A DNA stretch of 64,000 nucleotides from Casimicrobium huifangae (GCF_009746125.1 NZ_CP041352.1:62001-126000), one strand, 5' to 3'; shown: positions 35,918-45,863, counted from the first letter of the stretch. Notes: generated by a model not told the origin, from the sequence alone. Made by a program: numbers and translations.

Positions 35918-36598
35918 TCAGCGACCCAATTCGCCCAGGGCACGTGCCGCCAGCTGCCGTGCCAGCGTCGCCCCGGCGGGCAGCTCCATCGGCAGACCGT
36001 CAAAGGCACCGTCGATCAGCAAATTGCTGAGGCCATGCGCCAGACTCCAGCCCAGCAGCGCCAGTTCCGGTCCGCGCCCGGCGTCAAGCGCCGTCGAGGC
36101 GGCCAATAACTGCGCAAACGCGCCCTCGGCGGCGGTCTTCAGCGTCGGGAACTCGTGCTTGCGGGCGAGCAGGGGGCCGAACATCAGACGGAATTGCGCC
36201 GGGTGTGACCGGGCGCAATTGACGTAAGCCTCACAGATCTGCAGCAGGCGCTCACGCGGATCGCTCTCGCCCGCAGGTGCTGCCATCGCCATCGCGAGCT
36301 GCGCAAAGCCGCGCTCGGCGACCGCCGCCAGCATCTCATCAAGGCTGGCGAAGTGATGGTACGGCGCTGCGTGCGACACACCGGCCGCCTTGGCAACATC
36401 GCGCAACGTAATACCCGCCGCGCCCTGCCGCGCCAGCACCCCGTCCGCCGCCGCCAGCAGCGTCTCGCGCAGGTTGCCGTGGTGGTAGGGCTTCGGCTCG
36501 GGGGCCGGCTCAGGCGCGAGGGCGTGCTTGCCGGAGGGGGCGGCTGTCGCTGCGGCTGGCTTCTTGCGCGCCGCTGGTTCTGCTTTCAGGGGCTTCAT
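35918..36598 (-). CDS. TetR/AcrR-family transcriptional regulator
   Basis: A 226-aa repressor-type protein. The N-terminal HTH is TLRDVAKAAGVSHAAPYHHF, followed by the ligand-binding helices (WSLAHGLSNLLIDGAFDGLP). The first 35 residues are a basic Ala/Pro-rich tail. ATG 36598 (MKPLKAEPAARKK) is chosen; upstream sequence in frame encodes unrelated low-complexity sequence. It is divergent from two small membrane proteins, and the shared 86-bp region has an inverted repeat, so it probably represses them and itself. Confidence 0.88.
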   Translation of the reverse strand: MKPLKAEPAARKKPAAATAAPSGKHALAPEPAPEPKPYHHGNLRETLLAAADGVLARQGAAGITLRDVAKAAGVSHAAPYHHFASLDEMLAAVAERGFAQLAMAMAAPAGESDPRERLLQICEAYVNCARSHPAQFRLMFGPLLARKHEFPTLKTAAEGAFAQLLAASTALDAGRGPELALLGWSLAHGLSNLLIDGAFDGLPMELPAGATLARQLAARALGELGR

Positions 36599-36645
36599 GG
36601 TTGTAATCTTGACACGAGAAGGATTGCGATGGAAGAATGTGGCAA

Positions 36646-36664
36646 ATCTTTCGCCTGTAAAGAT
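36646..36664. promoter_or_regulatory. Candidate TetR operator
   Basis: ATCTTT-CGCCTGT-AAAGAT is an inverted repeat of 6 bp arms with a 7-nt spacer inside the 86-bp gap between tetR and the divergent membrane gene. TetR operators are typically such dyads in the shared promoter region. A TTGACA lies at 36609-36614, but no good -10 at normal spacing is visible. Confidence 0.45.
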
Positions 36665-36684
36665 AATCCATAAAGGGTCGCCAC

Positions 36685-37101
36685 ATGCTCGCCTCCACCC
36701 TCGTCGCAACCAGTGCCGGCATCGTGCTGCTGTTCGGCAGCATCCACCTGCTTTACACGCTGCACGGCAACAAGCTGCACCCGCGCGATCCCGCCGTGCT
36801 GGCGGCAATGCAGCAAACGCATCCGGTCATCACACGGCAGACCACCATGTGGCGGGCGAACCACGGCTTCAACATCACCCACAGCATGGGGCTCATTCTG
36901 TTCGGGCTGGTTTACGGCTATCTCGCACTGGTGCAAACGGCGCTGCTGTGGCAGTCGGCGTTCCTGCAGGGGCTGGGGCTGGTCACGCTGGCGACTTATC
37001 TCGTTGTGGCCCGACTTTGTTTCTTCTCAGTGCCGGTTCGGGGAATTGCCCTCGCGACGCTGCTGTACGCGGCGGGTGTCATCCTCAGCCTGCGTGCCTG
37101 A
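36685..37101 (+). CDS. Small four-helix membrane protein
   Basis: A 138-aa membrane protein with about four hydrophobic helices (LVATSAGIVLLFGSIHLLYT; ITHSMGLILFGLVYGYLALV; GLGLVTLATYLVVARLCFF; ALATLLYAAGVILSL). I do not assign a family with confidence; it resembles the LIC_13387-like conserved membrane proteins. AAAGGG is placed properly before the ATG. It shares a promoter region with the TetR gene and is followed 40 bp later by another small membrane protein, so they form a TetR-controlled pair. Confidence 0.6.
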   Translation: MLASTLVATSAGIVLLFGSIHLLYTLHGNKLHPRDPAVLAAMQQTHPVITRQTTMWRANHGFNITHSMGLILFGLVYGYLALVQTALLWQSAFLQGLGLVTLATYLVVARLCFFSVPVRGIALATLLYAAGVILSLRA

Positions 37102-37141
37102 CCTGGCACGCAATTGCTATTAACCTGGCGGAAGAAGCAGC

Positions 37142-37525
37142 ATGTCCCGACGCAACTTGCAAATCGTCACCGCATTGCTGGGTTTGGTGCCCGTCATCAC
37201 TGGCGTGCTCACGATGATGGGTGTGGACGATCCGCTCTACGCCTCGATGCACCTGCCACGCGACGTCACGCTTGACAGCAACCTGCGCTTCTTCGGCGGC
37301 GTCTGGCTGGGCCTCGGACTTGCCGTGCTGTGGCTGGTGCCACGCATCGAACGCGAAGCAGTACTGTTCCGCGCGCTGTGGCTGATGATCTTTCTGGGCG
37401 GCGCCGGGCGACTGCTGTCACTGACGATGCTCGGTGCACCGCTACCGCCTTTCATCGCTTTCACTGTACTCGAGCTACTTGGTGCGCCACTGATGCTGTG
37501 GTGGCAGCATCGCGTGGCGCGATGA
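37142..37525 (+). CDS. DUF4345 membrane protein
   Basis: A 127-aa membrane protein with four hydrophobic segments. The stretch LDSNLRFFGGVWLGLGLA, followed by later ALWLMIFLGGAGRLLSL, resembles the DUF4345 family. The function is unknown. GGAAGAAG precedes the ATG. Same operon as the preceding four-helix protein under the TetR regulator. Confidence 0.75.
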   Translation: MSRRNLQIVTALLGLVPVITGVLTMMGVDDPLYASMHLPRDVTLDSNLRFFGGVWLGLGLAVLWLVPRIEREAVLFRALWLMIFLGGAGRLLSLTMLGAPLPPFIAFTVLELLGAPLMLWWQHRVAR

Positions 37526-37560
37526 ACAATTTCTGTGCTCACGACGCCGGTCCCGTCGCT

Positions 37561-40500
37561 TCACGGCGAGTATGCAAATCCACATGAGCCAACCAGGAAA
37601 TTCCAGATATCGGTAGGTGTGCGACGCATTGCATTGGCGCCGATAGCGTCGGCGATCAGCGCCTCACCCCGAAAGCCGAGCATCGCCCGCAAAAACAGAA
37701 GACCATCCGTCTCGCCGCGCGTCTGGCCGTCGCCATCGATGTCGTAGGCAGCAAGCGAAACCGCCTGCACAATGCCGGCGGCCGAACGCGGAACGCAGGC
37801 GTGCGTGGCGCCCTCGGTCAGTGCGTTGCCCGTCAGCCCGAACATGCGACGCAGCACCAGAACGCCGTCGGTATGTGCCAGTGTTGCTCCATCGCCATCA
37901 ACATCGCGCATACACGCGTATGACTGGTAGAACTGTGAGGTCGGCCCTGACATGTTGACAACGCCGGCGGCGTTACTGAACGCAATGGGAGACGGCTGGA
38001 AGACGAAAGGCGAGCCCGGCGGCGGAACAAAGAAAATCTGGCCCGACGCGCCAGCCGGCACGGAACACGCCCACTCGTAGCTGCCGCTGGCCCCGACATA
38101 GGTGGGGCCTGAGCAGTTGGCCCCTGCCGTCGGCGAGCAGACGGTGGCGCCCGACAGGTAGGCACTGCCGCGCAACACGGCGCCGCCGGTGATAGTGACC
38201 GTTGGCGCGAGCGTGCTGGCAGCCAGCAAGTCGGCATTGCCAGCAAAAGACACCATGACACTCAGCGGGCCGACCGGCGGATTCAGCGACTCGCAGAGGA
38301 CATAGCTGCCCGAGAAGTTATCGCTGAGGCTGCCGTTTGCCACGGTGTAGATGCAGCCACCACCGCTGATACTGAGCAGTGAACGCAGGACGAAGGTCGA
38401 CACGTTCACGCCACCCGGCGTCGTCAGCGTCACCCGGAAACGTACGCGGTCCCCTGCCACCCGTGTATTGCCAGTGTCCTCGGTCACTGTCAATGCAGGT
38501 GTCACCGCAGTGATGGGCAATGTGGTGGCGGCCGCCGTCGAACTCAGGTAGTTGGAATCGCCGTAGGCCACGAAGGAGGCGTTGAATGGCATGGCAGCGC
38601 TGTTAATGAGGAAATCGCACTGGTAGCCGGTCACCAGACCGGTGCCAGTCACGGACCCGCAGTTTGTCGTGTAGGCTGAGGATCCCTGCGGTCCATTGAG
38701 ATAGCCGCGGATGTCAGCGGGCGAGGGCGGCGGCGGCCCCTGCACCGACGCTCGTACCGTGACGATCGAAAACGCGTTGTAAGGCGGGGGCGTGAGGGCC
38801 GCAATCGTCGTGGCAGTCGCCGCCCGCACGACGTTGATGGCCGGCGCCACTGCAGCGGCGAGCCTATCGGCCGCAGCGGACAGGACTACGTTGTTCTCGA
38901 CCGCGTCGTAGCGGGCATCCGTGATGCTGCATTCGCTGCTGCCAACAGCGATGGTGCATCCGGCGCTACTGACCGAACCACCGCCGTTGTCGACAGCCAG
39001 CGATACCACCACGGGACTGGTTGCATTGGCGGCAACGTCCGCCGCCGTACGAAGGCCGACGCGCAGCCCGAACGAGGCGCGATACTCGACCGGCGTCGCC
39101 GGCGCTTCGAGTACTTTCAGACGCAGTGGCGAGCCGATGCCCGCAAGCGCGATGCGCCGCAACGTCGCTGCGCGCGGGCCATCCTGACCTGCGGGGGCCT
39201 CGCCGAGAGCAACCAGCTTGCCCGTACTGTCAAGTGCGAGCTCAGTAAATGTTGCATCCGGATTGGCGAGCAGGCCCGCATGGCGCCACAATTCGCTACC
39301 GGACGCAGCGATTGCCCACAGCACGGGCGGCGACGTCCCGCGCGTGACACTGCTCGCCGCGTAGACGCTGCCGTCGGTATCAGTGTCCAACGACGTGACG
39401 CACTCCGGGGCGTCGCCAAACAGATCGCGGCGGAGATTCCAGCGCTCGCTGCCGCTGCCCGACCACGATGCGACCAGCGACGCAGCACGGGCGTTGTCGG
39501 CCGTCAGCGAACCGTTGTGGGTGCAGGCGCCGACAAAGACGTTGCCGGCGGTATCCTCTGCCAAGGCGCCCACTTGTACAAACGGTTGCGCAACAGTGCC
39601 GCCAATCACACGCTGCCAGACCACCTGGCCGTTAGCGCTGATGCGATGCACGCGCCCCTCGCTGCACGCCTCAGTGGCAACCAGCAGCACGCCGGCGGCG
39701 CTGAGTCGGACCGCTCTCAGCGTATCGGAGCAGGATGGCGCATCAATAGTCAGCGTCCACTGCAGCGCACCGCTGGCGTCAGCCTTGACCACCTTCACTG
39801 AGCCGCCGTTGGGGTTGGGCCCGACCACCCAGACGCTGGCATCGGTATCGACGGCGAGAAACTGCGGCGTGATCATCCCGAGATCGGTCTCGAAGATGAT
39901 CGTGCCGCTGATGGTGGCGCGGCCGAGCAGATTGCCGGTGGTGTAAGTGATGGCGCCGCTGGTGGCAATTGACGTCAAGGCGCGCTGCGAGCCAGAGGTG
40001 GGAAATAGCGAGCTGGCAGACTGCCAGATAAGGTCCCCATTGAAATTGACTTTCTGCAGCCGTTGACCGTAGCTGTTAACAGCAATGCGAGCGGCATCCG
40101 GGGTGATCGGCGAGCCACAGTCAACGTCCCCAGTATCGTTGGCCGAGCGAGCGCCAGCTATTCCAGTTGCAGTGTCGGTGTTGACCCAGGTAGATCGCGG
40201 CGACTGCGGCGCTCGTTGCGTGCGCGACCACCAGCCAGGAGCTGGGCTTGATCGACTCAATCGGGGCATCAGACACTCGCTCTGCTGCGCGCTGACCGCT
40301 GGACGCGACAGCGCCGTGACCACCCAGCGACTGGCGACCGCAGGGCCGACATAGGCGCTACTCGCCAGCAGGGCATTTGGAAACGCCGCATACGGCGGGA
40401 ACGGGTTGTTGCCCTGGAAGCTCGCAATAACACGGCCATTGGCAGCGGCGAACCAGTCCGTTGGCGCGAAGGCGTCGGAGCGCGAGTAGATGATCGGGCT

Positions 40501-41595
40501 ACCGAGCGCCCCATCGGCGGGAGCGATGGCAAAGATGAACGAATCACTGCTACCGCTACCTACGTTGACATCACTGCGAATGCCAATGAGACCGTTCGGC
40601 CCCTCCACAATCCGATGAATTCTTGAGTAATGCCGCTGCCACAACACGGCCCCCGCAGCGGAGAGCTTCGCTACCTGGGTGTCGGTGATGCCCGTGGAGG
40701 TGCGCACCACATACACACCGTCCGCATCCGCCGGAAACAGCACATCGTATTCATTGCCAGTAAAAGTGCCGGGGAAGGTGACGGTTGTCGACCACGACTG
40801 GGCACCCGTCGACGTGTGGCGAGTCACGGTTGACGTGGTCGCATTGCTTGCGTAAGCCAGTCCACGTGTCACGACCAGGTTGCGGTTGCTGCGAGTGATC
40901 AGACGCAGGTCGCGTGCAGGCGTTTGGTAAGGCAGACTGGCGGCGTTGACCGCACTGATGCTGCCGTCGACGTAGCTCCAGGTGCGGATGGTGCTGCTCC
41001 AAAGCTCGACGTAGTTGCCGTTGGAGTCGATCCCGTGGCCGACCAGATTGCCGCTTGGGTAAGTGGTGTCGGTGACTTCCCAGCGCACCTGGCCGGTTGC
41101 TGCGAGCTTGCTGACCTGGCGCGGGGTGCCGGCCACAATGTAGAGATCGTCATCGGCAGCGAGGCTGATAGCGGCGGCATTGCCGCCACAGCGCAGCCAT
41201 CGCAAGTCACCTGTTGCGGAGTAGTTGGCGGCGCAGTAGCCATAGGGCGTGTTGCGAAAGTAGCTGAGCGACACCGAGCCATCGGCGTGCGTTACCGCCG
41301 GTAGTGTGGTCTCCCAGCTGCCGAGCACACCAGAGCCATTGACTGGCCAGCGTACCCACTGCTCAACCCCAGCCGCTGAAATGCGGCTGACCCGCAACCG
41401 CGTCGCTTCACCGTCGGCAACATTGGCCACGACAAAGGTAGCACCATCGGGCGCGGCTACCGCTCGCTGCAACATGAGCGGCGCCGGTGCCGCCGGGTCG
41501 CCCAGCGGCGTCACCCACTCGACCTGCGCCACCGCGTTCGCAGCACAAACCCCAACCCATGCCGCAAGCAGCAGCCTTGCCATCCGAGCCGTCAT
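37561..41595 (-). CDS. Large secreted beta-propeller/Ig-like protein with dockerin-like C-terminus
   Basis: A 1344-aa exported protein. The signal peptide is MTARMARLLLAAWVGV...NAVA. Residues about 30-850 have repeated A-G-x-W-x-R and D-x-G-N-x motifs that look like a WD/NHL-type propeller (e.g. GQVRWEVTDTTY, NGQVVWQRVIGG, DTAGNVFVGACT). Ig-like modules follow (VRASVQGPPPPSPADIRGYL; PALTVTEDTGNTRVAG). The C-terminus has two EF-hand-like loops, DVDGDGATLAHTDGVLVLRR and DIDGDGQTRGETDGLLFLRA, as in dockerin-like tails. Near residues 440-485 the reading appears to run out of frame (see findings). Function unknown. Confidence 0.75.
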   Translation of the reverse strand: MTARMARLLLAAWVGVCAANAVAQVEWVTPLGDPAAPAPLMLQRAVAAPDGATFVVANVADGEATRLRVSRISAAGVEQWVRWPVNGSGVLGSWETTLPAVTHADGSVSLSYFRNTPYGYCAANYSATGDLRWLRCGGNAAAISLAADDDLYIVAGTPRQVSKLAATGQVRWEVTDTTYPSGNLVGHGIDSNGNYVELWSSTIRTWSYVDGSISAVNAASLPYQTPARDLRLITRSNRNLVVTRGLAYASNATTSTVTRHTSTGAQSWSTTVTFPGTFTGNEYDVLFPADADGVYVVRTSTGITDTQVAKLSAAGAVLWQRHYSRIHRIVEGPNGLIGIRSDVNVGSGSSDSFIFAIAPADGALGSPIIYSRSDAFAPTDWFAAANGRVIASFQGNNPFPPYAAFPNALLASSAYVGPAVASRWVVTALSRPAVSAQQSECLMPRLSRSSPAPGWWSRTQRAPQSPRSTWVNTDTATGIAGARSANDTGDVDCGSPITPDAARIAVNSYGQRLQKVNFNGDLIWQSASSLFPTSGSQRALTSIATSGAITYTTGNLLGRATISGTIIFETDLGMITPQFLAVDTDASVWVVGPNPNGGSVKVVKADASGALQWTLTIDAPSCSDTLRAVRLSAAGVLLVATEACSEGRVHRISANGQVVWQRVIGGTVAQPFVQVGALAEDTAGNVFVGACTHNGSLTADNARAASLVASWSGSGSERWNLRRDLFGDAPECVTSLDTDTDGSVYAASSVTRGTSPPVLWAIAASGSELWRHAGLLANPDATFTELALDSTGKLVALGEAPAGQDGPRAATLRRIALAGIGSPLRLKVLEAPATPVEYRASFGLRVGLRTAADVAANATSPVVVSLAVDNGGGSVSSAGCTIAVGSSECSITDARYDAVENNVVLSAAADRLAAAVAPAINVVRAATATTIAALTPPPYNAFSIVTVRASVQGPPPPSPADIRGYLNGPQGSSAYTTNCGSVTGTGLVTGYQCDFLINSAAMPFNASFVAYGDSNYLSSTAAATTLPITAVTPALTVTEDTGNTRVAGDRVRFRVTLTTPGGVNVSTFVLRSLLSISGGGCIYTVANGSLSDNFSGSYVLCESLNPPVGPLSVMVSFAGNADLLAASTLAPTVTITGGAVLRGSAYLSGATVCSPTAGANCSGPTYVGASGSYEWACSVPAGASGQIFFVPPPGSPFVFQPSPIAFSNAAGVVNMSGPTSQFYQSYACMRDVDGDGATLAHTDGVLVLRRMFGLTGNALTEGATHACVPRSAAGIVQAVSLAAYDIDGDGQTRGETDGLLFLRAMLGFRGEALIADAIGANAMRRTPTDIWNFLVGSCGFAYSP

Positions 41596-41798
41596 CGCAA
41601 TTCCAATTTGTCAATTGCCATCCATTTGAACAGGACACCAAACATGACGCAAGCATGACGACGTGACGCAGCCTTTTGCCTCTCGCCAAGTTTCATGCGG
41701 GTTGCAAGGTCGAATGAACGCAAGTCGATTGGCGAAAAAATGTGCCTCAAAAGCCCAATTGGCGGTCACCAGAGCCGAAAAGCTGACGGATCAGGAGA

Positions 41799-43055
41799 CT
41801 AAGTGCCAGAAACCGGAAACCGCAACCGGAACGTGCTGCCGTGCTGCTCGCCGCCGACCGTGCTTTCAATCTCCAGTTTGGCGCGGTGACGTTGCGCGAC
41901 GTGTTTGACGATGGCGAGGCCGAGGCCGGTGCCGCCGGTTTCACGCGAGCGGGAGCGATCGACACGGTAGAAGCGTTCGGTCAGACGCGGGATGTGTTCG
42001 GCGGCGATGCCGACGCCGCTGTCCTTCACTTCAACGACGATTTCTCCGTTCGCGTGGGCCGCGACATTGAGCGTGATGCGGCCGCCCGCGGGCGTGTAGC
42101 GCACTGCGTTGGACAGCAAATTGCCGAGCGCGGAGCGCAGCTCGCCGACGCTGCCGAGCAAGTGTGCGGGGGCGATCGTTGCCTCGAACGTGTGTGCGCC
42201 TGCTGATAGCGCCTCGGCGTCCGCCAGCGCGTCGCGCGCGACCAGCGCCAGGTCAATTTGCGTGGCCTCCGGCGGCAACTGGTCATTCTCCAGTCGCGCC
42301 AGTGTGAGCAAGTCCTCCACCAGCCGCCGCATGTTGGTGGTCTGGTTGGCAATCAGTTGCAGGTAGCGATTGCGCTCGTCCGGTTCGAGTGGCAGATCGG
42401 TGAGCGTTTCCACGAAGCCGCCGACGACAGTGAGGGGTGTGCGCAACTCATGCGACACATTGGCGACAAAGTCACGGCGCATGCGGTCGAGCTTCTCGCG
42501 TTCGGTTACGTCGCGGGTCAAGAGCAGGCGCGCGCCTTCGCTGCCGCGCTCGAGATGAAAGGCGATCGAGCGACCGCCGAGCGTCACCACTGGCTCTGGT
42601 TGCGTGTCATCGTCCAGATAACGGGCAAATTCCGGGGCTCGAATCAATTGGGCGATAGGTTTGCCCATGTCGCGGAAGGCATCCAGCGAATGCATCACCA
42701 GCGCCGCCTGGTTGCACCAGATGATGCGGCCGCCGTTGTCGAGCAGGAACAGACCGTCAGGCACCGCATTGGTGATCTGCTTGCGCTGGGCGATCTCGGC
42801 ATCGCGGTCGCGCAGGCTCTGCTCGCCTTCCTTGAGGCGGGCGCGGATGATGGCCATGGCGTCGTCAAAGGAACGATCTACCGATTCCGGCTCGCGCAGC
42901 AGTGCGGCAGCGGCGTCATCCTGACGTTGCAACTGCCAGAACAGCCAGGCGCCGATGGCGGCCAGCATCACCACGGCCACCCAGGGCGTCCATACCCACG
43001 ACAGCACCAGCGCAATCAGCGCCAATGCGACAAGGGTTTGCCGGATCGCCTTCAT
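41799..43055 (-). CDS. phoR: Phosphate regulon sensor histidine kinase PhoR
   Basis: A 418-aa membrane sensor kinase. Two N-terminal TM helices (VALALIALVLSWVWTPW; VVMLAAIGAWLFWQLQ). A PAS domain follows (NAVPDGLFLLDNGGRIIW), then the dimerisation helix with the phospho-acceptor His in NVSHELRTPLTVVGGF, and the HATPase with LLSNAVRYTPAGGRI, VEVKDSGVGIA and GGTGLGLAIVKHVAQRH. It phosphorylates the PhoB regulator encoded 65 bp upstream on the same strand. Phosphate transport genes are not nearby. Confidence 0.93.
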   Translation of the reverse strand: MKAIRQTLVALALIALVLSWVWTPWVAVVMLAAIGAWLFWQLQRQDDAAAALLREPESVDRSFDDAMAIIRARLKEGEQSLRDRDAEIAQRKQITNAVPDGLFLLDNGGRIIWCNQAALVMHSLDAFRDMGKPIAQLIRAPEFARYLDDDTQPEPVVTLGGRSIAFHLERGSEGARLLLTRDVTEREKLDRMRRDFVANVSHELRTPLTVVGGFVETLTDLPLEPDERNRYLQLIANQTTNMRRLVEDLLTLARLENDQLPPEATQIDLALVARDALADAEALSAGAHTFEATIAPAHLLGSVGELRSALGNLLSNAVRYTPAGGRITLNVAAHANGEIVVEVKDSGVGIAAEHIPRLTERFYRVDRSRSRETGGTGLGLAIVKHVAQRHRAKLEIESTVGGEQHGSTFRLRFPVSGT

Positions 43056-43120
43056 GCCGGCAGTGTAGTGGCGGGTGATGACACTAAAAGGAAAGCGGGG
43101 TAGGGGCCAGCCGCCCGCAG

Positions 43121-43816
43121 TTACCGCAGCGGCTGTTTGCGCAGCCGGTAACCACCGCCGCGCACCGTTTCCACCAGTGCGTCATGGCCGGAGGGCTCCA
43201 GCGCGAGGCGCAGGCGGCGGACGTGTACATCCACCGTCCGCTCCTCGATGAACACGTGATCGCCCCATACGCCATCAAGCAGCGCCTGCCGCGTCATCAC
43301 CCGTTCCGGCCGGGCCATGAAGAAGCGCAGCAGCCGGAACTCGGTGGGGCCAACCTTGAGTTCCGTGCCGTTGCCGGTGACCCGGTGCGAGGCCGGCTCC
43401 AGCCGCAGGCCCGCCACTTCCAGCGGCTCCTCGCTCACGTCCGGTGCGGCACGGCGCAACAGGGCCTTGATTCGTGCCACCAGCTCCTTGGGCGAAAACG
43501 GCTTGGTGACGTAGTCGTCGGCACCTACCTCAAGACCACGCACCTTGTCGTCCTCGGCGGCACGGGCGGTGAGCATCAGGATCGGCAGATCGCGGGTACG
43601 CTCGTCGCGCCGCAGCTCGCGGGCGAAGTCGATGCCCGATTTGTCGGGCAGCATCCAGTCCAGCACCACCAGGTCGGGCAGCGTTTCGTCCACGATATCA
43701 CGGGCGTCAAGCACCGCATGCGCCACTTTGACCGTGTAACCGGCGTGCCGGCAGTGCAGCGACACCAGCTCGGCGATGGCAGGTTCGTCTTCAACAATAA
43801 GGATGCTGGCTGGCAT
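43121..43816 (-). CDS. phoB: Phosphate regulon response regulator PhoB
   Basis: A 231-aa OmpR-family transcription factor. The receiver domain has the phospho-acceptor Asp in LVVLDWMLPDKSG, and the KPF motif VTKPFSPKELVARI. The winged-helix DNA-binding domain ends DVHVRRLRLALEPSGHDALV and GGGYRLRKQ. It would activate the Pho regulon when phosphorylated by PhoR. The 301-bp region upstream, divergent to a second histidine kinase, holds the promoter. Confidence 0.95.
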   Translation of the reverse strand: MPASILIVEDEPAIAELVSLHCRHAGYTVKVAHAVLDARDIVDETLPDLVVLDWMLPDKSGIDFARELRRDERTRDLPILMLTARAAEDDKVRGLEVGADDYVTKPFSPKELVARIKALLRRAAPDVSEEPLEVAGLRLEPASHRVTGNGTELKVGPTEFRLLRFFMARPERVMTRQALLDGVWGDHVFIEERTVDVHVRRLRLALEPSGHDALVETVRGGGYRLRKQPLR

Positions 43817-44117
43817 GCGAAAGCGGTTTGATTCGTCAGACGGCGAGCGCCCGACGGTCGGGGCGTTGCCGGGGCACTCACCTCGCGTTTTATGACAACG
43901 ATGTTACGGGCAGATGACACCGAATTGGTCGCCTGTGGCGTGCACCGGCAGCGGCGGCGGGCATCCTTCGGTCTCTAAGTCTGTCGTATTTCCCCCGAAA
44001 ATTCTTATTTATCAATAGCCAGTTGACGTGTTGTTTCCGCTGTTTTAAGCCAGATAGCGCCACAATGAGAATGTCAGACACATTGCTGACTCGCTGCAAC
44101 TCCAAAAAGAAAAAACT
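43817..44117. other. Divergent promoter region between phoB and histidine kinase gene
   Basis: A 301-bp region without a gene. It is A/T-rich between 43985 and 44070 (for example TTCTTATTTATCAATAG), as expected for promoters. A TTGACG occurs at 44022, without a clear -10 at normal spacing. I found no Pho box. Confidence 0.45.
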
Positions 44118-45686
44118 GTGACTCCGCTGGACTTCTCGGGGCAGATACCGTTTTCGGGCACTGATGTAGCTGCGGTAATTTTCGGTACGCTGTCGGCGAT
44201 CTTTCTGGTGCTCTGGCTGCGTGATCGCGAGCCAGGCGCGTCATGGATCGCGCTCGGCTACGGCTTTCTCGCCATTCACTTCTTCAACGATGCCTCGTTG
44301 CGGCCGAACACGGTCAACATGAACCCGGTTGCCGCGGCCCTGCATGGCATGGCCGCAGCCTCCTGTGCCTGTGGTCTGCTGCAATATTTCGCGGCGCCGG
44401 GACGGGCGTCGAACTGGCTGATTGCGCTGGCAACGGTACCTTCGCTGGCGATCACCTTTTGCGCGACAACCGGCATCCCGCTGCCGCGGCCATGGGCATT
44501 TTTCCCCTACATGCTGACCGGCCTGATCATCGTCTACGCCGCCTTCAGCGCCGCCTTGCGCGAGCGTTCGTCCAGCCATGCGCTGACTGCGCTGGGGATT
44601 GTGCTGATGCCGGTCTATCTGGTCTGGCAGGTGGCCAACGGTGCCGAGACCTTTACGCTGCGCTATTACGCACTGATTCCGGAGATCTTCCTGGGCATTG
44701 CCGTGCTCACGGTCAGTCTGGTGCGCCGGCGCGTCGCGCTCGAGATCGAAAACGCGCGACGGATGGACGCGGAGCACTCACTGACTATCCTCAACGCCTC
44801 GCTGGAGGCGACCATCGCCAGTCGTACTGCCGACTTGCAGAACATCGTGGCTCGCCTCGAAAGTTTCAACCGCAATGTGTCGCACGATTTGCGCGGTAGT
44901 CTGGGCGGCATCGCCGGCCTTGCCAATGTCGCCAACGACGCCTTGCGCCAGGGCGATACAGCGGTGGCGCGGCGGGTGCTGCCGCTGATTGCCGGCCAGG
45001 CGCAGCAGTCCTCCGATCTGGTGACCGCGCTGCTCACGCTGGCCAAGGTGGGCGACAAGGACTTGCACAAGACCCATGTCGACCTGACAGCGCTGGCCCA
45101 CGAAGCGATCGCCCTTGCCGAAGCGCAGACCGGCAATCAGATGGCATTGTTTGCGGCGGCGTCGGCGCGTCGCGACGTGGCCACCGGCACCAACGGTGTG
45201 TCGGCCACGTCCACCAACGTGGCCAGATTGCCAAACAGCAACCTGCGGGCACCGCTCCGGCACGGCCCAAGCTACATCGTTGGCGATCTGCCCGTTGTGG
45301 AGGCTGACCCCTCGCTGCTGCGGCCGGCGCTGGCCAACCTGATTGGCAACGCCATCAAGTTCTGCGGCCATCGCCCGGACGCCTGCATTGAGGTGCTCGC
45401 AAGCCGCGACGACGAGCAGACGGTGGTGCAGGTGCGTGACAACGGCGTTGGTTTCTGTCGCGAGAACGCCCGCGTTCTCTTCCAGCCGTTTACCCGTCTG
45501 CACGGGCACGACTACGCCGGACACGGCATCGGCCTCAGCATCGTGCGTCGTGCGGTCGAGCGCCACGGCGGCCGGGTATGGGCCGAGGCGGCGCCGGACG
45601 AGGGCGCGAGCTTCTATTTCTCGCTGCCAAACGCCGGCATCGAGGCGCTGTCGATCACCGAGCCGCTCGCCAATGCGGCTGAGTGA
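44118..45686 (+). CDS. Membrane-bound sensor histidine kinase
   Basis: A 522-aa histidine kinase. The N-terminal about 205 residues have six or seven hydrophobic helices, a membrane sensor type. A coiled-coil segment (ENARRMDAEHSLTILN) leads to HisKA with His in NRNVSHDLRGSLGGIAGL. The HATPase has NLIGNAIKFCG, VQVRDNGVGF and YAGHGIGLSIVRRAVERHGG. An insert rich in Ala, Thr and Asn (about residues 345-385) interrupts the region before the N-box. Start is GTG 44118 (MTPLDFSGQIPF). No response regulator is adjacent in the same operon. Confidence 0.88.
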   Translation: MTPLDFSGQIPFSGTDVAAVIFGTLSAIFLVLWLRDREPGASWIALGYGFLAIHFFNDASLRPNTVNMNPVAAALHGMAAASCACGLLQYFAAPGRASNWLIALATVPSLAITFCATTGIPLPRPWAFFPYMLTGLIIVYAAFSAALRERSSSHALTALGIVLMPVYLVWQVANGAETFTLRYYALIPEIFLGIAVLTVSLVRRRVALEIENARRMDAEHSLTILNASLEATIASRTADLQNIVARLESFNRNVSHDLRGSLGGIAGLANVANDALRQGDTAVARRVLPLIAGQAQQSSDLVTALLTLAKVGDKDLHKTHVDLTALAHEAIALAEAQTGNQMALFAAASARRDVATGTNGVSATSTNVARLPNSNLRAPLRHGPSYIVGDLPVVEADPSLLRPALANLIGNAIKFCGHRPDACIEVLASRDDEQTVVQVRDNGVGFCRENARVLFQPFTRLHGHDYAGHGIGLSIVRRAVERHGGRVWAEAAPDEGASFYFSLPNAGIEALSITEPLANAAE

Positions 45687-45863
45687 CCGTCGCGCCCACG
45701 CGCATCGGATTGACTCATCACCTTTGCCGCCATGGCGCAAGGGCATCCGGCAAAAACGTCTGATCCGACGCTGGTCGATGGCAGAACGGCAGATTTGCCG
45801 GCGGCGCCTGACCGCGCTACGCTCGTCCATCGACGCTGATCGTCAGGCTATCGGAGGCTCATC

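Noticed and set aside
41596..41798. Pho box or other PhoB site near phoR
   Set aside because: No convincing pair of TGTCA-type repeats at 11-bp spacing was found.
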